From a virus: 20,788 nucleotides of DNA. This document shows, piece by piece, positions 4,997 through 13,500 of this stretch. Positions within the stretch are counted from its first letter, which is position 1. Each line of letters opens with the position of its first letter. The stretch covers positions 1 to 20,788 of IMG/VR virus record IMGVR_UViG_3300030118_005809; one strand, given 5' to 3'. Below the pieces are notes generated by a model. That model was not told the DNA's origin, ran no database searches, and saw nothing but the letters and a program-made list of their open reading frames with translations. A program made the translations under genes and the position numbers.

Positions 4997-5268
4997 ACTT
5001 GCTCCTCTCTTGACCTGCAAAGCACTGCGTATATATGTTTACAGATTCCTCGAAAGAATGCACCTTTGCAAAGGCATACAGCATAGTCTCGCAATCCTTC
5101 CGGCTCTTCATACGTTGTCACACGATAGACCGTATCACGCGAGGACAGCACATCGGCAATCGATACGCGATACTGAATTCCGGCGATGGTCTGCTGTTCG
5201 TGCTTTATGTCAATGATGCCAACGTCCAGAGCCTTCTTTTTGATGTCGTCTGAGATTATTGGAATCAT
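4993..5268 (-). CDS. Small SWIM zinc-finger protein (91 aa)
   Basis: ATG at 5268 overlaps the methyltransferase stop as ATGA. The upstream in-frame part lies inside the methyltransferase gene. Near the C-terminus C65-x-C67, then eight residues, then C76-x-H78 form the CxCx(n)CxH SWIM pattern, flanked by YAV and IYAVL as is typical. The N-terminal 60 residues look like a small alpha/beta fold. SWIM domains bind zinc and occur in proteins linked to DNA recombination and in transposase-like proteins. The gene is sandwiched between a DNA methyltransferase and RusA and coupled to both by ATGA overlaps, so a role in recombination or DNA handling is a reasonable inference. Confidence 0.82.
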   Translation of the reverse strand: MIPIISDDIKKKALDVGIIDIKHEQQTIAGIQYRVSIADVLSSRDTVYRVTTYEEPEGLRDYAVCLCKGAFFRGICKHIYAVLCRSREEQV

Positions 5269-6077
5269 AGCATATCCTCTAATAGTCCAGACTTGACAAT
5301 CTGATGTCCTACCCACTCGGAGCACTGGGGCACAATTGCATTTCCTAACGCTTTAAGTCTGTCCACCCGGGAGGGAATCCCATCATCCACTCTACAAAGT
5401 GGGGATTTAGGCGCGTATCTTTGCCAATATGTTTTTTGTGTGTCTTTTGAATTGACTTGTATATATTGCTTGATCTTTTGTTTCGACTTGCAGAAAAATT
5501 GTTTTTTGAATCGTTGACTGTCGGAGTCGCGAGAAGCGCACAAAGAAGATTTTTTCCTCCTTGCGCGTATGGAGTTCGCCTCTCGTCTCTCGTCGGAGTA
5601 GGCAACAGCAAACCATCTTCGCCTGAGATGCGGAGCTCCAAAGTCTCTAGCGGATATAACTGTCCATTCTGTGCAATACCCGATTTCGGTAAGCGATCCA
5701 ATGACTTCACATCCTCCTCGAATAAGCACAGCTGCGACATTCTCCAAGACGACGATACTGGGTCGTAACTCGCTAATGATTCGTAACATCTCCCACCAAA
5801 GACCCGATTTCTCTCCATGTAGTCCCTTTCCTTTTCCTGCTAATGATATGTCCTGACAAGGAAAGCCACCGCATAAAATGTCTATCGGCTCTACATTGTC
5901 TTTTGTTATGTTCCTTACGTCGTTGTATATTTTTGCATCTGGCCAGTGTTTCTTTAGTACCTTCTGACAGAACGCATTCTGCTCGACTTGCCAGATTGTT
6001 TTTGCTCCCGGGATTGCTCTTTCAAGTCCAAGCTCAAAACCTCCAATCCCAGAGAATAAACTTCCTATTTTTATCAT
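5265..6077 (-). CDS. dcm: DNA C5-cytosine methyltransferase (270 aa)
   Basis: ATG at 6077 overlaps the preceding stop as ATGA with GGAG upstream. Motif I is SLFSGIGGFELG (6-17), motif IV GGFPCQDIS (70-78) with catalytic C74, motif VI LENV (111-114), motif VIII SARDFGAPHLRRRWF (142-156), and motif X RLKALGNAIVPQ (240-251). It transfers methyl groups from AdoMet to cytosine C5 in a short DNA site, probably protecting phage DNA. The segment between motifs VIII and X, which normally reads the target, is short (about 80 residues) and Lys/Arg/Ser-rich with a low-complexity look. The specificity cannot be predicted. No restriction endonuclease gene is adjacent. A long second frame overlaps its C-terminal half. 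Confidence 0.93.
   Translation of the reverse strand: MIKIGSLFSGIGGFELGLERAIPGAKTIWQVEQNAFCQKVLKKHWPDAKIYNDVRNITKDNVEPIDILCGGFPCQDISLAGKGKGLHGEKSGLWWEMLRIISELRPSIVVLENVAAVLIRGGCEVIGSLTEIGYCTEWTVISARDFGAPHLRRRWFAVAYSDERREANSIRARRKKSSLCASRDSDSQRFKKQFFCKSKQKIKQYIQVNSKDTQKTYWQRYAPKSPLCRVDDGIPSRVDRLKALGNAIVPQCSEWVGHQIVKSGLLEDML
5345..5818 (-). CDS. Overlapping alternative-frame ORF inside the methyltransferase gene (157 aa)
   Basis: This ORF lies in the +1 frame of the methyltransferase and covers its C-terminal half. ATG at 5818 follows a GGGA at five bases. Its sequence is not random-looking: YDPVSSSWRMSQLCLFEED (18-36), LPKSGIAQNGQLYPLE (43-58), ISGEDGLLLPTPTRDE (64-79), LLATPTVNDSKNN (94-106) and LNPHFVEWMMGFPPGWTDL (137-155). 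From memory, this series of motifs is common in phage and actinobacterial proteins annotated as methyltransferase or hypothetical. It could be a genuine dual-coded protein. It could also be a shadow whose sequence is fixed by the conserved motifs VI, VIII and X in the main frame. I list it at reduced confidence for that reason. Confidence 0.4.
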   Translation of the reverse strand: MERNRVFGGRCYESLASYDPVSSSWRMSQLCLFEEDVKSLDRLPKSGIAQNGQLYPLETLELRISGEDGLLLPTPTRDERRTPYAQGGKNLLCALLATPTVNDSKNNFSASRNKRSSNIYKSIQKTHKKHIGKDTRLNPHFVEWMMGFPPGWTDLKR

Positions 6078-6415
6078 TGATCGCTCCAAGCTTTGATGCG
6101 CGCTTCTTCGACTTGCCTGCGCAGCTCAGGAAGACGTATGCCTACAAGAGGAGCGAAGTATCGAGCAATGCTCTCGCCTGACAGTGCTCCGTAGGGCCGA
6201 CCATAGAACCAGAGCTTGATACTTCCCTTCTTGACTCCACAAGCGTCTGCAAAGTCCTGATCCGAGTATCGCTCTCCAGCTGCCTTCTTCAGACCGAGCA
6301 AAAACTTTTGTAAGTCAGAGCATCGTCTGTTGTTGGGTCTGCGCTTTGGAAGCTTCGTGTATTTCGGAGGCGGCTCTGTGATCAGTATCTTTTGATTGAA
6401 TTGTCTGCGGCTCAT
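6074..6415 (-). CDS. Helix-turn-helix DNA-binding protein (113 aa)
   Basis: ATG at 6415 overlaps the preceding stop as ATGA, with GGAG six bases upstream. The N-terminal 35 residues are basic and Pro-rich (PPPKYTKLPKRRPNNRR). Residues 50-90 (YSDQDFADACGVKKGSIKLW, then FYGRP) resemble a Cro/C1-like helix-turn-helix: Asp-Phe-Ala-x-Ala-Cys-Gly-Val, turn, Gly-Ser-Ile-x-x-Trp. It ends with a helical segment. It is second of two adjacent HTH genes leading into the methyltransferase, suggesting a regulatory pair for the early block. No operator was identified. Confidence 0.75.
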   Translation of the reverse strand: MSRRQFNQKILITEPPPKYTKLPKRRPNNRRCSDLQKFLLGLKKAAGERYSDQDFADACGVKKGSIKLWFYGRPYGALSGESIARYFAPLVGIRLPELRRQVEEARIKAWSDQ

Positions 6416-6684
6416 TCTGCTCTCCATTCGCTCACGTGTACACGCCAGAGAATCTCGCGTATCATCGGATTAAATGCATCGATACCAATACTGGACAGAT
6501 GCTCGGCAAGCCGCACACGCAGCGCGCAAGACGGCAATCTCTTCCCAGATAGCCACAAAGAGATCGTGCTGCGGTTGACGTCGATTGCTCGAGATAGTTG
6601 CGATTGTGTGATGTCGTTGTCTGTCATCGTCTGCGAGAGCCAATCAGCAAAGCTTAGCTCTTGTGTGTTTACATAATCAATCAT
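6412..6684 (-). CDS. XRE/Cro-type helix-turn-helix regulator (90 aa)
   Basis: ATG at 6684 overlaps the end of the upstream gene by eight bases, with GGAG about ten bases before it. Residues 25-50 (ITQSQLSRAIDVNRSTISLW, then LSGKR) are a textbook XRE helix-turn-helix: Gln-x-x-Leu-Ser-x-Ala-Ile, Val-x-x-Ser-Thr-Ile-Ser-x-Trp-x-x-Gly-x-x-x-Pro. It lacks a large C-terminal domain, so it is Cro-like rather than a LexA-type repressor. It probably controls the divergent region at 7132-7216 or its own operon. That target is inference. Confidence 0.88.
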   Translation of the reverse strand: MIDYVNTQELSFADWLSQTMTDNDITQSQLSRAIDVNRSTISLWLSGKRLPSCALRVRLAEHLSSIGIDAFNPMIREILWRVHVSEWRAE

Positions 6685-6877
6685 TGTTCTTTGTCTCCTG
6701 TTGTTGTTGTTGTCTTTCGCGAAGCTGCATCTTCAACTTCTGTTCTATGATCCAACCAAGCTGATAAGCATGAGCTGAGTCTTTTACCAGATCATGCACA
6801 GCTTGGATCTCTTCGCTCGTCTTGGCATTCTGTACCATGAGAGCGATCATCTTTGGGCTTATATGTATTTTCGCCAT
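6677..6877 (-). CDS. Small helical protein with poly-Gln tail (66 aa)
   Basis: ATG at 6877 has AGGAG six bases upstream; that site also contains the stop codon of the preceding gene. The protein is helical (SPKMIALMVQNAKTSEEIQA) and ends with QQQQQETKNND. The Gln run is encoded by the ACAACA tract that precedes the ribosome binding site of the next gene, so the tail may be a by-product of that leader. No family recognised. Confidence 0.78.
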   Translation of the reverse strand: MAKIHISPKMIALMVQNAKTSEEIQAVHDLVKDSAHAYQLGWIIEQKLKMQLRERQQQQQETKNND

Positions 6878-6885
6878 CTTTACTC

Positions 6886-7131
6886 CTATGCTCTACGAGA
6901 GTTTATTTCTGTAAAACGAGCAGGAAGAAGATCTCTCTTGACTGGTACAATGTCTCCTCTTCTGATCCATCTTTTTGAATAGATGTCGCGCTGCTCTGTT
7001 GGTTCTAGTGTATTAAAAATCTTGATTGCAGCTGTCATATCAAGTCCAGCAATCTCTTTCATGCATTTAAACCATTCATTCATATTATCCATTTGATTGT
7101 CGGTTAGTCCGTATTTGTTTCGTCTTGTCAT
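6886..7131 (-). CDS. First gene of the leftward early block, unknown (81 aa)
   Basis: ATG at 7131 follows AAGGAGACT by three bases; the frame opens further to 7302 but that would pass through the promoter. The product (MTRRNKYGLTDNQMDNMNEW, then FKCMKEIAGLDMTAAIKIFN) is basic at both ends with a helical centre. No recognised domain. As first gene behind the promoter at 7200-7172 it is probably expressed early together with the downstream HTH and methyltransferase genes. Function unknown. Confidence 0.78.
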   Translation of the reverse strand: MTRRNKYGLTDNQMDNMNEWFKCMKEIAGLDMTAAIKIFNTLEPTEQRDIYSKRWIRRGDIVPVKRDLLPARFTEINSRRA

Positions 7132-7171
7132 TGCAGTCTCCTTTTTGTGTCCTTTCTTTGTGGACTCTTTT

Positions 7172-7200
7172 ATGTTATCATATTGGTTACAACCTGACAA
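7172..7200. promoter_or_regulatory. Second pair of overlapping divergent promoters
   Basis: Minus strand: TTGTCA (7200-7195), 17-bp spacer, TAACAT (7177-7172) toward the gene at 7131. Plus strand: extended -10 TGTTATCAT (7173-7181) toward the exonuclease at 7217. The -10 elements overlap, as they do at 144-156. Confidence 0.5.
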
Positions 7201-7216
7201 CAAAAAAGGAAAAATA

Positions 7217-7780
7217 ATGAAAAAACCGCTCGCCTTTGTCGACGTAGAGACGACAGGACTGAATGCCCAACTGCATGAAATCATAGAAATATCAATCATC
7301 AAAGTCTGTCCGATTCACGGCACAACAAATTACACAAGTAAAATCAAACCCGTATACATCGAACATGCAGAGAACAAAGCACTGGAGATCAACGGCTACA
7401 ATCCAAAGGACTGGAGACAAGCTCCTGATGCTGAGATGGTGATGTCAAAAGTCTCTGATATGCTCGCAGGATGTATCCTTGTCGGACACAACATCTCTTT
7501 TGACGAGGAGTTCATCTTCGAAACATGCTTTCGTCACGGCATCAAGACACGCTATGATCGTAGAATGATCGACACTGTTACTCTGGCTCTTGAGCACTTG
7601 CACAATCTGGAGTCTGTCAGCATGGATTCGATCCGAGAATACTTCGGATGGGTACCCGGGCACAGAGCGAGAATCGATGTCCTGCAGACGTACATGCTAT
7701 ACAAGAAGCTGAACAGAGCAACAGCGTGTGATCGTCTGTTCTGGAGATTGCGCTATATGTTACGCTCTTTCTTTTCCTAA
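7217..7780 (+). CDS. DEDDh-family 3'-5' exonuclease (187 aa)
   Basis: ATG at 7217 has AAGGA six bases upstream; the frame opens earlier (7097), but that part overlaps the divergent gene and promoters. FVDVETTG (7-14) gives catalytic D9 and E11, VGHNISFDEEF (89-99) gives D96, and GHRARID (148-154) gives H149 and D154, so the DEDDh set is complete. It resembles the epsilon proofreading subunit of DNA polymerase III and phage RNase-T-like nucleases, but no polymerase is in the window, so the substrate is open. It is the only rightward gene of the right-hand 13 kb and overlaps the convergent holin-like gene by 21 bases, with no clear terminator between. Confidence 0.92.
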   Translation: MKKPLAFVDVETTGLNAQLHEIIEISIIKVCPIHGTTNYTSKIKPVYIEHAENKALEINGYNPKDWRQAPDAEMVMSKVSDMLAGCILVGHNISFDEEFIFETCFRHGIKTRYDRRMIDTVTLALEHLHNLESVSMDSIREYFGWVPGHRARIDVLQTYMLYKKLNRATACDRLFWRLRYMLRSFFS

Positions 7781-8134
7781 TTGCTTCTTGAGTTCTTCTT
7801 TCATCTTGATCTCACTCATCTGCTCTTTCATTGGCTCCAAAAGCGCAAAGAGCTTTCTTTGTCCTCTCTCGAGAGAATCGATGCGACTGGAGAATCCTTC
7901 GACAAGCGTCTTTCGATCTTGATTCAAGTCTTTGATGACAGCTTCGAATCTGTCTCGTATCCTGGATTCTTCTTCTCTTGCTTCGATGCGCAGTTCTCGA
8001 AGCTCTTGCTTCGATTCTTCGCGTGTGTGCTTCAGGTCTTTTTGCGTCTGGACGTACGAATATATCATCCATCCAAGAAAAGGACTGTTGGTTGCTAGGT
8101 TGATCCATAAATCGTGATAAGTTGACGGGTCCAT
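7760..8134 (-). CDS. Holin-like membrane/coiled-coil protein (124 aa)
   Basis: ATG at 8134 shares a base with the lysin stop (TAATG). One membrane-span candidate lies near residues 9-29 (LWINLATNSPFLGWMIYSYV). It is followed by a long charged coiled coil (about 33-115) with repeated Glu/Arg/Lys heptads. This layout resembles BhlA/UviB-type holin-like proteins or an anchored spanin-like component. Placement directly after a peptidoglycan-hydrolase candidate at the end of the late block supports a lysis role. The span is only moderately hydrophobic, so a peripheral late protein is the alternative. Confidence 0.65.
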   Translation of the reverse strand: MDPSTYHDLWINLATNSPFLGWMIYSYVQTQKDLKHTREESKQELRELRIEAREEESRIRDRFEAVIKDLNQDRKTLVEGFSSRIDSLERGQRKLFALLEPMKEQMSEIKMKEELKKQLGKERA

Positions 8135-8742
8135 TAATCAAGCTCCTCGTCTGTAGCCTCGATTAGTGTGTATGTAAAAGAATCGTATCCGATGCCAAGC
8201 TGCAATCTTGCTAGACCCATGAGCCGCATGAAGTCCGCAGGATTTTGTATCACTTGACATCCATGGCTATATGCTCGAGTAGACTGCACAATCTTGTTCG
8301 CGTGCGCTCTATGCAGATTGATCCCGAAGTATCCGCTCTCTTCGTTGATATAGTCTGTGCGCTCATTCAGATTATTATCCCTGTAGACCGTGACTTTTGC
8401 TCCTCGTTGGCATAGCGCATAGTACTTCCCGCCGTGCTTATCGATTTTGTACACGCCTCTGTATTGTCCGGGCTTGAGCACTGCGACACCTTTCGGATTG
8501 TCTGGATCTCTGTGCTGCTCCATACTTGGATCCGTCGTTGCTTTGTATCGCTCTTCGATCCAGTCAAAGCCTTCTTTGTAGCAGACTCGAATCTCGTCAT
8601 CGAAGAGACCCGGCCTTCTGTCTTGGCTTCTGATTCCGATGATGTTCAGGTCATATTCTTTTTGTGTAAAGATTTTGTATCCGAGAGCTTCAACTCTGTT
8701 TAATATAGGAGGCTGGTTTAATCCCCAATTGATATATTTCAT
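8134..8742 (-). CDS. L,D-transpeptidase/peptidase-like lysin candidate (202 aa)
   Basis: ATG at 8742 overlaps the hub stop as ATGA. A central segment (KGVAVLKPGQYRGVYKIDKH, then GGKYYALCQRG, 84-114) leads to GYFGINLHRA (137-146) and YSHGCQVI (158-165). The His...Ser-His-Gly-Cys arrangement (H144, H160, C162) is that of YkuD-type L,D-transpeptidase folds, whose Cys attacks peptidoglycan stem peptides. Similar phage proteins sit at the end of tail modules. Cell-wall cleavage during lysis is inferred from this and from the adjacent holin-like gene. No signal peptide is seen, so export would need the holin. A different amidase-like chemistry is possible. Confidence 0.72.
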   Translation of the reverse strand: MKYINWGLNQPPILNRVEALGYKIFTQKEYDLNIIGIRSQDRRPGLFDDEIRVCYKEGFDWIEERYKATTDPSMEQHRDPDNPKGVAVLKPGQYRGVYKIDKHGGKYYALCQRGAKVTVYRDNNLNERTDYINEESGYFGINLHRAHANKIVQSTRAYSHGCQVIQNPADFMRLMGLARLQLGIGYDSFTYTLIEATDEELD

Positions 8743-10526
8743 TGTGACACTCTTTGATTATCGATCGGATTCTCTTGGAACATTATATCATATAACCAAG
8801 AAGCTCCGTCGTATGTCTTGCCGACAATCTGTACTTTTGCCTGTGACAATCCGATGTCTGTATCTGTCAGCTCAATCACGTCTCCAACAGACAAGAATCC
8901 AAAAGAGAATGCAGCTCTATACGTACAAACCTTCTCGGGCAAAGACTTTCGTCTGATGATGTCGAGTCCGATTTTAATCGCTGTGTCTCTGTCGTGTACA
9001 TAATCGATCTCGACTGTCTGAGATTGCACGCCGTATATCTGCTGGGATAAAATACAATACGGAGATACAATCTCATAAGGTGTTTCGATTCCTGTCTGCC
9101 GCTTTGCTTTGATATAGATTGTCCCTTTCATCTCGGAGCCTCCTATCTTATTCGAGAAGCCACCGCCAAAAGCTGAATTGTCAAAAGAGATAGTGCTCTC
9201 GAATCCACTTGCATATTTTACAACCAAATCATTAATGATCTCGCTTTGTCTCGGAGTGACTGGAGAGATTCGCTCAAATGTTGGGTCCGTCGTGATGGAC
9301 GCTCTTGGAGACGAAAATCGCTCTGTATTACGATGATCAATGATTGCGTATACGCCATTCGCGCCCGTGCTGAGTGTGACCGGAAGAAAAGGGATGATGT
9401 ATTTTTGTGCAAACTCATAAATCTTTATACTGGGATCATTGATGTAACCTGCAAAGATATATTCATTCAGTATAGGCCGGACCGCTTCAAAAGATTCTCT
9501 GTCAAAGTCTATCTTCAAAGACTCCAGACACCAGACAAGAAAGTCTCCTCCCTTCTCGAGTGTATTTCCTGTGTACGGACTGATCGCTCCTCCTCCATCG
9601 GTCCAGCGTACATAATACTGGAATTTCTGATCTTCTATCAAGTTACTGAATGACAATTCATTTTGATCGAAGATTGCATATGCGAAGATCTGTCCACTCG
9701 CTCCTGTGCTGTTAAACACAGTCTTTGATGATACGAGATTGCCGTCATTGTCTTGTAATGAAACCGTATTCGCGAGACAATAATGTCCAGCAATCAAAAG
9801 AAAGAAGAGAGTCGGATTGCCAATATCTACAAGAGAGCCGACTTTGTACGCTGGTGTGCCCGGATAATCCAATGTCTGTCCGTTGATCAAAGTTGTTCGG
9901 CCCGGCGAACCGATCACAGCTGGAATATTTTTGCCTAATGAAAATTTTACAGAGCTGCTGATCCAGTCTGTTTCGATGTCGAGAATGTCTCCAGCTCCTT
10001 GGAAGTGTCCTGTCGTAAAAGGGAAGTGATCGAAGCTGACCAAGTCTCCGTTGATCGCTTGCAATATACTTGTATCATTGACGTATATTTCATTTTCAAC
10101 AGAGAATTCTACATATCCCTGTTCTGCATTTGGATGTCCGTAGACAGGTTCTCGAATCACGCCTTTGAAAAAATGGACAATGTCTTCGAATGTCTGCTGG
10201 ACGACTCCTCTCTTGATTGTAACGTACGAGAGCTTCATGACTCCGTTGTCTATACCATTGCCGAGCATCTGACGCTCTGCGACGTTGAAAGGGAAGACAA
10301 GTGACATTGATATGCTATTTGTCGACAACTTGATCTGTCCGATCTCTTGCAGCTCCTGCGTAAAGTTGGGATCTCCCAGTAAGCCCGGAAAAAAGACGAC
10401 TCCTCCCGAGTCAAGCTCAATCTCTACCGGAAAAGAAGAGAATCTGTATATCGTGCCTTTGAGATCGACTTCTGCAAGGAAGCAAATCTCAGTCTCGAGA
10501 AAGTCTGTGACGGGATAGACGCGCAT
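8739..10526 (-). CDS. Tail hub / baseplate protein (595 aa)
   Basis: ATG at 10526 shares a base with the upstream stop (TAATG) and follows AGGAG by eight bases; the earlier in-frame ATG at 10559 is rejected. The protein is beta-rich throughout. An N-terminal part (1-150) has alternating strands typical of tail-tube-like or hub domains. The C-terminal 100 residues (FSFGFLSVGDVIELTDTDIG near 540-560) match the GDVIEL turn that recurs in phage tail-hub and tip-attachment proteins. Its place after tape measure and the large tip protein fits the Tal/gp27-like hub. No peptidase motif seen. Family assignment is by position plus fold impression. Confidence 0.7.
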   Translation of the reverse strand: MRVYPVTDFLETEICFLAEVDLKGTIYRFSSFPVEIELDSGGVVFFPGLLGDPNFTQELQEIGQIKLSTNSISMSLVFPFNVAERQMLGNGIDNGVMKLSYVTIKRGVVQQTFEDIVHFFKGVIREPVYGHPNAEQGYVEFSVENEIYVNDTSILQAINGDLVSFDHFPFTTGHFQGAGDILDIETDWISSSVKFSLGKNIPAVIGSPGRTTLINGQTLDYPGTPAYKVGSLVDIGNPTLFFLLIAGHYCLANTVSLQDNDGNLVSSKTVFNSTGASGQIFAYAIFDQNELSFSNLIEDQKFQYYVRWTDGGGAISPYTGNTLEKGGDFLVWCLESLKIDFDRESFEAVRPILNEYIFAGYINDPSIKIYEFAQKYIIPFLPVTLSTGANGVYAIIDHRNTERFSSPRASITTDPTFERISPVTPRQSEIINDLVVKYASGFESTISFDNSAFGGGFSNKIGGSEMKGTIYIKAKRQTGIETPYEIVSPYCILSQQIYGVQSQTVEIDYVHDRDTAIKIGLDIIRRKSLPEKVCTYRAAFSFGFLSVGDVIELTDTDIGLSQAKVQIVGKTYDGASWLYDIMFQENPIDNQRVSQ

Positions 10527-13500
10527 TATACTATCTCCTGCAGGGTAATCGTTGCGCATCGCATAAGCTCTCCTGCGTCTGTGACAAGCTCGTCTCCGAG
10601 CACATTCTCGACCTGCACATCTCCGACGAGCATCACAAGAGCCTGCTCTGTTTCACGATGCAGCTCTCTTGGGTTTGTGCTCTTCGAAATCAAAGGAAGA
10701 TAGACGATCGGAGTCTTCTCTCCTTGCAGATAATCGAGCAGACCTTGAAGAAGATCAGGGACGTCGTTGGCTATTGCTATTGGCTGTCCAGATGATGCGT
10801 CCGCGATCCAATAATCAGGATCAGGATTATCACCTTGTATTTGGGAGATGTCGATCCCTTCCGTCCATGCAACGCGGAACAATCGACGAGGAGGACGATA
10901 GTTACGAGCATAGATTACTCCTGACTGTGTTTCCGTTGTCTCTGTGCCGGACGTGATTGTGATTGTGCGTCCTCTTTGATACTGCTTCCCGGGAATGACT
11001 ACAGCCCCAACATGCAAGAGTCCTATTCTGAAATCATTTTCAAGCGTCGTCTGTGCCGGGATGCGCAATCCTAGAGCTTCGACCTTCTGCCCGTTGAGAT
11101 TGATGAGCAGTGTCATGCTATTTGGTATCAGCTCAATGTCTCCACTTGCTCCGCTTATCGTGACGCTTGAGTCAAGAAGCAGGACCGCTTGCTTTGTTCC
11201 TGTTGCTGTCCCTCCAAACTTCCCTTCTGAATTGCTGACGACTGTTCTCCAAACGTAATTACCCGATGAGATTTCGATACGCACGCGCCATCCTGCACAC
11301 TCATTAAATCTGAAATATGGTTGATTCGATGCACTCGAGTGTCCTCGGATTGTGCGTCCGTCTGCTGCACACTTGCTTTGTATTGCTGCTTCAAACGTAT
11401 CGAGCACAGTCCACGATGCTGAACTGTATACTTCTATCTTTGCCTGTGCAAAGTTATATCCAGATATATGTACTCCAAGAATGTCATTTGGGAGTGCTTC
11501 GTCTATGTGCACGCTTGTGTCCGAGTCCAGCTTGAGCGCGATGAAGTTTTCGGGCACGTTGCCCGATGTCACGCTCTGACTTTTCCATGTGACTCTTGGA
11601 GTCGGGCTTGATGCATAAAATACATTGTTGATTGTGAAGTCCGAATCTGGTGTAATCTTGTACTGATCTCCGAGGAATGTCTGTCCGTTTGCTGTGGTTA
11701 TCAAGACATTGTCAGCAATCCATGCGAATCGCTCAACGGTTGGATATGCTCGGAACATCAAATCATCGGGATTTGTAAATGTGTGTATCTGCTGTGAGAT
11801 TTGGAATCCTTGCGCGAAAGAGATACTGGACCATGTTGTTGTTAGTGTTCCGGCTCCAGAATATGCAAGATGTCCCCATCTTACGCGATGCAGAGCTGAC
11901 GCTCCTCCTCCTCCGTCTGTCAAGCTGCTGAATGTTCCGGCGTCAATCCATGTTCTGCGGTTGCTCTCTGCGTCTATATCACGATAATAAACTGTGACTG
12001 TCGCTCTTGATAGACCGATGAGAAGATCCACTGTATTAAGAGACAAAGAGCCGACTGTGATGACATCGGCCGATCCGTTCACGTCTCGGACCTTAATTTC
12101 TGTTGGAGATACGCGGACCTCTATTTCGTAGTCATTTGTAGTATCGTCAATCTTCAGCAGTATTCCGCGATTGTTCGTTATGTTGTTGCCTCCGCTCATC
12201 GTCTGGATTCTTGCGCTCACAATCAAACCTTTGTCAAGAATGTCTGCTGTCGGTATTCCTGTGGTCGTTGGGTTTGTTGTCCAGAATTCATCGCCCGAGT
12301 TTTCTACTCCAAGAGCTGAGAGTGCTTCTCCTCCTCCGACTGCTGTTCTTGATACGTTTGTGAAGTTGGAGAAGATGTCCACAGCTGGATAATTATATCC
12401 GTATGCAAGACGGTTCCACTCTGCAAAGTCTGCATTCTCTCTTGCGGCTGGTGGTAATGTCACAGACGAGTATCCTCCAAACGACAGCATACATATACTA
12501 TAGTTGTTTGCTGTGCTGTCTGCTTCTCCAATCAAAACCGTCTTTCCTGTCCATGTCAAAGCCTTGATTCTTCTTACTTGGCTGTTCGTGTCTCCAGTTC
12601 GAAGAACTCGCCCGGCTCCGTTGATATCCTGTCCCATTGCGCGCCAATCGATAGCGTCTTGACTCCAGTATATCCGGAAATCTCCAGCCGAAAGAGAAGA
12701 AGCTCGAGCGATTACATGATGACTTGCTCCTTCGTCTGTAAAGGTTGACAGTTCTCCGTCTGTCATGTAATCATTTGTACCATTGCAAAAGATCGAAGAA
12801 TCTACAACAATAAATGCTCCAGCTGAGCGCAAAGAATGTACGCTTGTGAATGCAGATGGTAAGGTCATATAGTTGGGACTCTTGTCTCCATAGAATGCGA
12901 ATCTGAACAGTCCTTTGTCTGCATACAGATCGATACTGTGAAAAGAATGATCGTCAATCTCTGTATTCGTTGTGATTTTTCGGAATGTCGCTCCGAGATC
13001 TGTACTTGCATATTGTATCACGCGGTTTCTTTTTGTTGCGCTTGCATTGTTCCACACTGTCTCAATCAAGAGAAGAATAACTCCGTTCGCTTGTGCGACA
13101 CGTATTCTTTTTGGGTCGTGTGTGTCACCAGATGTCACGCCGATCTCAATCTCATCTTGCAGAGCTTTGTCTGATCTTTGTGTCCATGTCGAGCCGTCTT
13201 GTGATACATGCGTCTTGACATTGACAAAGCTCGACGAGCCTGCAATGTGTACCAGCAAATAAGACCCATCGGGCAAGATACACATATCTGTTAATAGTCT
13301 GTATCCTGTTATGGTTGCGCTCTCGCTGTATACGGTTGCACTTGTATTTGAGTCGTCCTGTGTCCACGTATCAACAATGATTTGATGTGCTGCTGTTGTG
13401 TCTTTAAAGTATGATACAAGAAGATCTCCTTCTCCAGTATCCAGAGCTGAAGGAGATTTGTACTGTGTTGTAGACAAAGAAGAGAATTGCAGATTTTGAA

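Noticed and set aside
4797-5111. 104-codon leftward ORF across the SWIM and resolvase genes
   Set aside because: Both genes in the main frames carry intact family motifs and ATGA coupling; this frame has none.
7812-8141. 109-codon leftward ORF overlapping the holin-like gene
   Set aside because: Shadow frame of a coiled-coil gene; the TAATG-coupled frame with a membrane segment is the better candidate.
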